Part shown: piece after piece, positions 52,912-56,579 of the stretch
Layout of the letters: the number at the start of each line of letters is the position of its first letter
How positions within the stretch are numbered: the first letter of the stretch is position 1
Assembly (NCBI GenBank): GCA_000151295.1
Contig: GG745341.1
Span: forward strand, 1,137,474-1,194,052
Direction: 5' to 3'
Origin: Allomyces macrogynus ATCC 38327
Taxonomy: Eukaryota; Blastocladiomycota; Blastocladiomycetes; Blastocladiales; Blastocladiaceae
DNA length: 56,579 nucleotides
Made by a program: the position numbers and the translations under genes
The notes under the pieces: generated by a model
The model's database searches: none
What the model saw: the letters and a program-made list of their open reading frames with translations, nothing else
What the model was told of the DNA's origin: nothing

Positions 52912-53819
52912 CTACTCCTCCTTGTCCTTCTTGCCCGTACCAAACTTGATCGCCTGCATCTTGGTGATCTCGGCGTCGAGCCTGTGCACCATGTCGGGCT
53001 TGTACCCGAGCGCAAAGAGCAGCTCCGACCATACGAACAGCGGCGCGACCACAACCGCTATTGAAACCAGGTTGTCAGTCGTTGGTTTGGGACGACACCG
53101 CTCGACCCAAAAAGTGCGCGTACCTTGCCACAGCGACTCGGTGAACGCCGGCGACCGGCCCTCAAAGTAATAGTGACCAAAGATCTGCAACGTCCACCCG
53201 ATAACGTGCGCGTAAAGCGCGTAGAGGTTGTGGTTCGGCACGTTCGCAGCAAAGTGGCCGGCCGTCACGAACATGAGGACGCAAATGCCCGTCAGGAAGA
53301 ACTAGACACCACAACATGGGTCAGTGTTGGATAAATGGAACGTGGGGTGGAGGGTCGGGCTCCGAACCGTGGCAAACGGGTCCAGAATCATGTAGTACGC
53401 GAGCAGCGCCGCGAACCCGAAAAACGCGCCGTTCGCCTCGGGCACCCACCCGTGGTACGGCGGAATAAGCTTGACAAAGGGCAGCGAGACGAGCTCGCCC
53501 GTGTTCGACAGCCACACGGCAATGGTCCAGACGATGATGGGCACAAAGACCATGTGCTAAAATGGGATGAGGTAGACAGCGTGCGCGTGAGTCTTTGGCT
53601 CATCCACGTCGTCCAGATTGCCGCCAAGACGAGCAAACATACAATCTATGGAGCAGCAGCAAGACGCGCGACACGGTGCGGAGCTCAGTCAGTCGATGCT
53701 GTTTGATGGCAAAACGCGCTCGCAAGCAGAACACGCTGCGTGCGCACCAGGACGTTCCACTTTTGGCGGTGGTACACGCCGTAGAAGACATATTGCTGCT
53801 CAAAGTTGAAGATGCTCAT
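52912..53819 (-). CDS. MPO1: Mpo1-like (DUF962) 2-hydroxy fatty acid dioxygenase
   Basis: Small ER membrane protein. Yeast Mpo1 is an iron-dependent dioxygenase that shortens 2-hydroxy fatty acids made during phytosphingosine breakdown. Exons 53819-53748, 53556-53368, 53301-53124 and 53057-52912 sum to 195 codons with the stop (194 residues). Start MSIFNFEQQYVFYGVYHRQK matches the family's opening FYGxYH block, with conserved His. Then HMVFVPIIVWTIAVW (membrane segment with His), FFGFAALLAYYMILDPFAT, CVLMFVTAGHFAANV, and IGWTLQIFGHYYFEGRSPAF with the GHxxFEGRxPA signature. The end is VVVAPLFVWSELLFALGYKP. Donors are GTGCGC, GTTCGG and GTACGC. A decayed second copy lies just upstream. Confidence 0.88.
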
Positions 53820-54855
53820 GGCGGCGAAGCGGCCGGGAGGTTGCTGCGGGAAGCTGCTGCGGGCGTTTGCTGAGTTGGCTGGGTGGAGAGAGCGGGCTCG
53901 TCGAGAAAGCAGCAACTTGGGTCTACTGAGTTGTTCCGGGTCCGGATGCAAGAGAGGAGCGGCGTTGCCGCGTTGCCGCGTTGCCGCGTTGCCGGTCGTG
54001 GCGGTTCGCAGACGTGGCCGCCGGCGTTGCCACACGCGCCTCGCCTCGGCGTCCACGTTCGCGGTGCAAGGATGGTCCACGTCAATGATGGCACACGTTT
54101 GAGTCAGGTTTCTGTTCACAGGCCATCGCCTTTCCATTCGCACGCCGTGCATGTGCAGCACCCACCTGACGGCGCGCAGACTTGCGCGATGGTCGTTGTC
54201 GTGCGTGGCTGTAGCACCGAGTCGTACCATGCCATGCCAAGCCGATCAGGAAATCAACTGGGACAATCACAGTGTCGATAATCTATGGTCCATGTCTCCG
54301 TTTGGGCCCAAGATGGGACGCCAAAGAGTTTGAAGTACGAGCAAAATGGCAAGAAGCAAGTTTGCCGGGCTGCAAAATGAGGTTCGGATTCACTCTGGCA
54401 TGATAAACAATATCTTGTGCTATTTGTCAAGCTGGTGCAGTCGACCCCAGTCACGCCCAAATTGGCTTGTGCTGGCTCAGCGCACAATCTTTGCTCATGC
54501 AAAGCGTCCGCTAACAACTCCTGGCCCCATTGGCTGCGTTGCGGGGCGAGATGACGCTGTCATCATCAGCGCTTTGAGACATCGTCTCATGCGTCCAGAC
54601 TTGGTCCATATTAACTTACGTCTGTATACATGTCCACGCTGGCGATTCAAGGTCACGCTCAACGTCATCAACTGGCCATATTTTTTGTTCTTGCTCCCGG
54701 CATGATGCAGGTTTGGTGACGGTTGACGCTAACAATTCAAACATCATCAAGTCCAACAATGGTGCTTGCCATACAAATCAACAAACATGCCACCAGTCGC
54801 AACGCGCCAACGCGTGTCACCATCGTCGCCCAACCCAACATTTCATCTGCTCTCC
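53820..54855. other. Intergenic between Mpo1-like gene and its decayed copy
   Basis: About 1 kb, upstream of the intact gene. The right half (54250-54850) is less GC-rich. No gene or further Mpo1 exon recognised. Confidence 0.4.
53964..53995. repeat. 8-bp tandem repeat
   Basis: GTTGCCGC four times in a row, the last ending in G, about 145 bases upstream of the Mpo1-like start. Confidence 0.85.
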
Positions 54856-55137
54856 TCAAGCCACCTTCTTCTCGATCTTGGTGCCAAACTTGACGAACTC
54901 CACCTTCTTGATCTTGTCCCCAAGCTGGTCCAGCATCTTGGGCTTGTACCCAAGCGCAATGAGGATCTTGACCCACATGAATAGCGGCGCGACTATGGCC
55001 GCCAACAAATTGCGTCAGCCAAGAGAAGCGTGTCATTTCAGCAGATACATTCCGTGCTTCAACAGTCACGACGGCTTGGTCTGCCAAACGAGCTTTGCCA
55101 CAGCGACTCGGTGAATGCAGGTGCACAACCCTCGAAG
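54856..55137 (-). pseudogene. Decayed partial second copy of the Mpo1-like gene
   Basis: Two relic exons on the minus strand, in the right order. The first (55137-55095) reads FEG, then APAFTESLWQ, matching the end of intact exon 3. The second (about 55000-54856) reads AIVAPLFMWVKILIALGYKP, then a Lys-rich tail, matching intact exon 4. The donor that is CAAGGTACGC in the intact gene is CAAAGCTCG here, and the exon 4 acceptor AG is lost. No trace of exons 1 and 2 was found. So this is a truncated, unspliceable duplicate. Confidence 0.8.
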
Positions 55138-55212
55138 ACACGCGGCACAGATGCCCCGCTTTTTAGCGTTAGTCAACCATCAGCCCGTCTGACAGAAAAC
55201 AAGGTCACCCCT

Positions 55213-55226
55213 CCCCCCCCCCCCCC
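55213..55226. repeat. C14 homopolymer run
   Basis: Fourteen C on the plus strand, in a 350-base gene-free stretch between the Mpo1 relic and the AT-rich right end. Confidence 0.8.
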
Positions 55227-55505
55227 ACCAACAACAACAAGCACATCCGCCAGGGCAGCCAGGATGGTGGTTAGGGTCGATCCACGAAGTGGACGGATGG
55301 AAGGGGGCCTGGCGTGTTCCAGCAGATAAAATCGGCGCCATTATCTTCACCACGCATCAACAGATCAACGCAAGCTGCAAGAGTAGGCGCGGCCGATGAT
55401 GCAGTGGCGCCCAGATAATGTCAACCAGATGATTCTTTCGATTATCGATTATAGAATTTTAAGGACATGGCGAAAGATGTTCGTCCATACGTTTGGGTGA
55501 GTGAC

Positions 55506-55700
55506 TGTCCCATACCGTAGGTATGGGACACTGTCCCCATACTCCGTATGCCACATAAAGTGTCATACTCCGTATGTAGGACAATGTCCCAACCTACGGT
55601 ATAGGACAAATACCCCGTATGTGGGACATAATATAACTTGTCATAATACTCCGTATGGTGGGACATAATATAACTTGTCATAATACCCCGTATGGTGGAC
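55506..55700. repeat. Array of short palindromes and 37-bp direct repeats
   Basis: Starts with a hairpin with perfect 11-base arms (TGTCCCATACC, loop GTA, GGTATGGGACA; 55506-55530). CATACTCCGTATG or close variants (ATACCCCGTATG) then recur at 55539, 55564, about 55610, 55647 and 55684. Between the early ones lie GGACACTGTCC and GGACAATGTCC. From about 55611 the unit becomes a direct repeat of about 37 bases that includes GGGACATAATATAACTTGTC, present twice plus a partial copy. No coding sense. Confidence 0.85.
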
Positions 55701-56205
55701 TTCAACATTTTTTTTTGAACACAATTGAATTTTTTTTGATGTTTCTCAAATTTTTTCGCCAAGGCTGTATGTACGTTGGGACTCGCCTTCTACTTGGCTT
55801 CTTGACTTGTCTTTTTCCAGCAGGCATCCTTCTCTTTTATATCTATGCCTTACCCCGATCGATCTTTGTTTCGATAATTCGATCGCCCTAAGCCACTCAC
55901 ACGTGAGCCTTACTCTACCCTTGACCGTCCCTGCCATTTATCGATCGTTTTCACATCCCGCTTTCCTTTCGAAATAAACGAACCACCCCCGGGTGAGGTG
56001 CAGTATCGTCCAGTAAATGAACGATACTACACCGTGGTTCGGGTCAGGGACTACTTCGCCTCTCGTAGTGCGTTCGTCGACATCCTTCACTTCTGGCAGG
56101 CGTACTCTCCTTTTATTCCCTTCCTTGCCTCATATCGATCTTTTTATCGATGCCTCCCGCCTCCTGCCTCCTCCCCTTTGGGGATCAAACTTTCATTTCT
56201 TTGTT

Positions 56206-56439
56206 GGTTACAAACTCACTTTGTAACCGCCTTTTTTTTCAACTCTCAATTGCTTACCGCACTCTCTTTTTACTGGTTACAAAGTTACAAACTTTTTTCT
56301 ATTAAAGTCTATAGTATTTTTTTATTTATGTAGATATACAAAAAAATGTAAAGTGAGACTACGATTCAAAAAACTTTGTAACCGTGTAACCACTCACGGG
56401 TCCAAACAAAAGTACTGGTTACAAACTCACTTTGTAACC
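56206..56439. repeat. Recurring GGTTACAAA palindromes
   Basis: Two identical 23-nt palindromes, with arms GGTTACAAA and TTTGTAACC around CTCAC, at 56206-56228 and 56417-56439. Between them GGTTACAAAGTTACAAAC (56275) faces AAACTTTGTAACCGTGTAACC-like sequence ending at 56391, forming an imperfect inverted pair around about 80 AT-rich bases. Confidence 0.85.
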
Positions 56440-56579
56440 AACACAAATTCAACATCAATCCTTCGATAGAACTTTGTCCCCCAAAGGGGGAAAGGGAAAA
56501 AGGGAAGAAGGGGGGCGCTCCGCCTCAATACTTTGAGATAAGGTCCGAAACGAACACCGATTTATTTGTACAGAAATGT

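Larger units (their letters stand above)
55430..56579. other. AT-rich tract with abrupt composition change, probable foreign or transposon DNA
   Basis: From about 55430 to the window end the sequence turns AT-rich with long T and A runs, while the rest of the window is strongly GC-rich. No protein with a recognisable motif was found on either strand. It holds several inverted repeats: the array at 55506-55700, AGTATCGT...ACGATACT (56002-56028), and GGTTACAAA-based palindromes. A purine run of A and G occupies 56480-56513. It continues past the window. Confidence 0.7.

Noticed and set aside
55506..55700. CRISPR-like array
   Set aside because: The units are palindromes with irregular short spacing, in a eukaryotic context, with no cas gene.
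55442..55762. Minus-strand open frame over the palindrome array
   Set aside because: Its Tyr/His/Ser repeats simply mirror the DNA repeat; no independent coding evidence.

Overview
This is nuclear DNA of a GC-rich eukaryote. Most genes are split by short introns (about 65-145 nt) with GT...AG ends and a CTRAC-like branch site, and the only RNA genes seen are two class II tRNA-Leu. The gene set (CCH1-type calcium channel, Mpo1-type dioxygenase, Ste6-like ABC transporter, two-finger C2H2 regulator, RhoGAP, Sam37/metaxin, eIF3h, type III glutamine synthetase) fits a fungus. The very high GC, loose introns and type III glutamine synthetase suggest an early-diverging zoosporic lineage. Blastocladiomycota is my best guess, but nothing here proves it.

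Layout. 1-8.2 kb: the 3' end of a USP7/Ubp15-type deubiquitinase (+), then four tandem monoacylglycerol-lipase-like paralogues (-). 9.2-14.6 kb: a C2H2 zinc-finger gene and an unknown protein with a C-terminal hydrophobic anchor (+). 14.65-16.26 kb: a DHHC palmitoyltransferase (-) whose catalytic motif I could only rebuild through three consecutive microexons of 8, 9 and 9 nt. 16.6 kb: tRNA-Leu(CAA). 17.5-21.1 kb: type III glutamine synthetase with two candidate TATA boxes and a long in-frame upstream extension. 21.7-26.1 kb: full-length ABCB transporter (-). 26.9-28 kb: eIF3h (-). 28.8-31 kb: RhoGAP (+). 31.9 kb: a second tRNA-Leu(CAA). 32.4-33.8 kb: Sam37/metaxin (+). 33.8-37 kb: gene-poor DNA with a decayed reverse transcriptase and a ~0.2 kb direct repeat. 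37-38.4 kb: unknown protein (-). 38.9-39.7 kb: pyridoxamine-phosphate-oxidase-like protein (+). 40.7-48.3 kb: 11-exon CCH1-like channel (+). 49-52.5 kb: three tandem NmrA-like SDR copies, the first a pseudogene. 52.9-55.1 kb: Mpo1-like dioxygenase (-) and a decayed second copy. 55.4-56.6 kb: an abrupt AT-rich tract with arrays of palindromes, unlike the rest of the window.

The neighbours do not form a pathway. The obvious theme is tandem duplication (lipases, SDRs, Mpo1) with later intron change or decay. The most unusual items are the microexon-split DHHC motif, the palindromic AT-rich right end, the E/D/E/D filter ring of the channel and the doubly promoted glutamine synthetase. All exon structures were inferred by eye from splice signals, paralogues and family motifs. 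Where I could, I checked that exon lengths sum to a whole number of codons.
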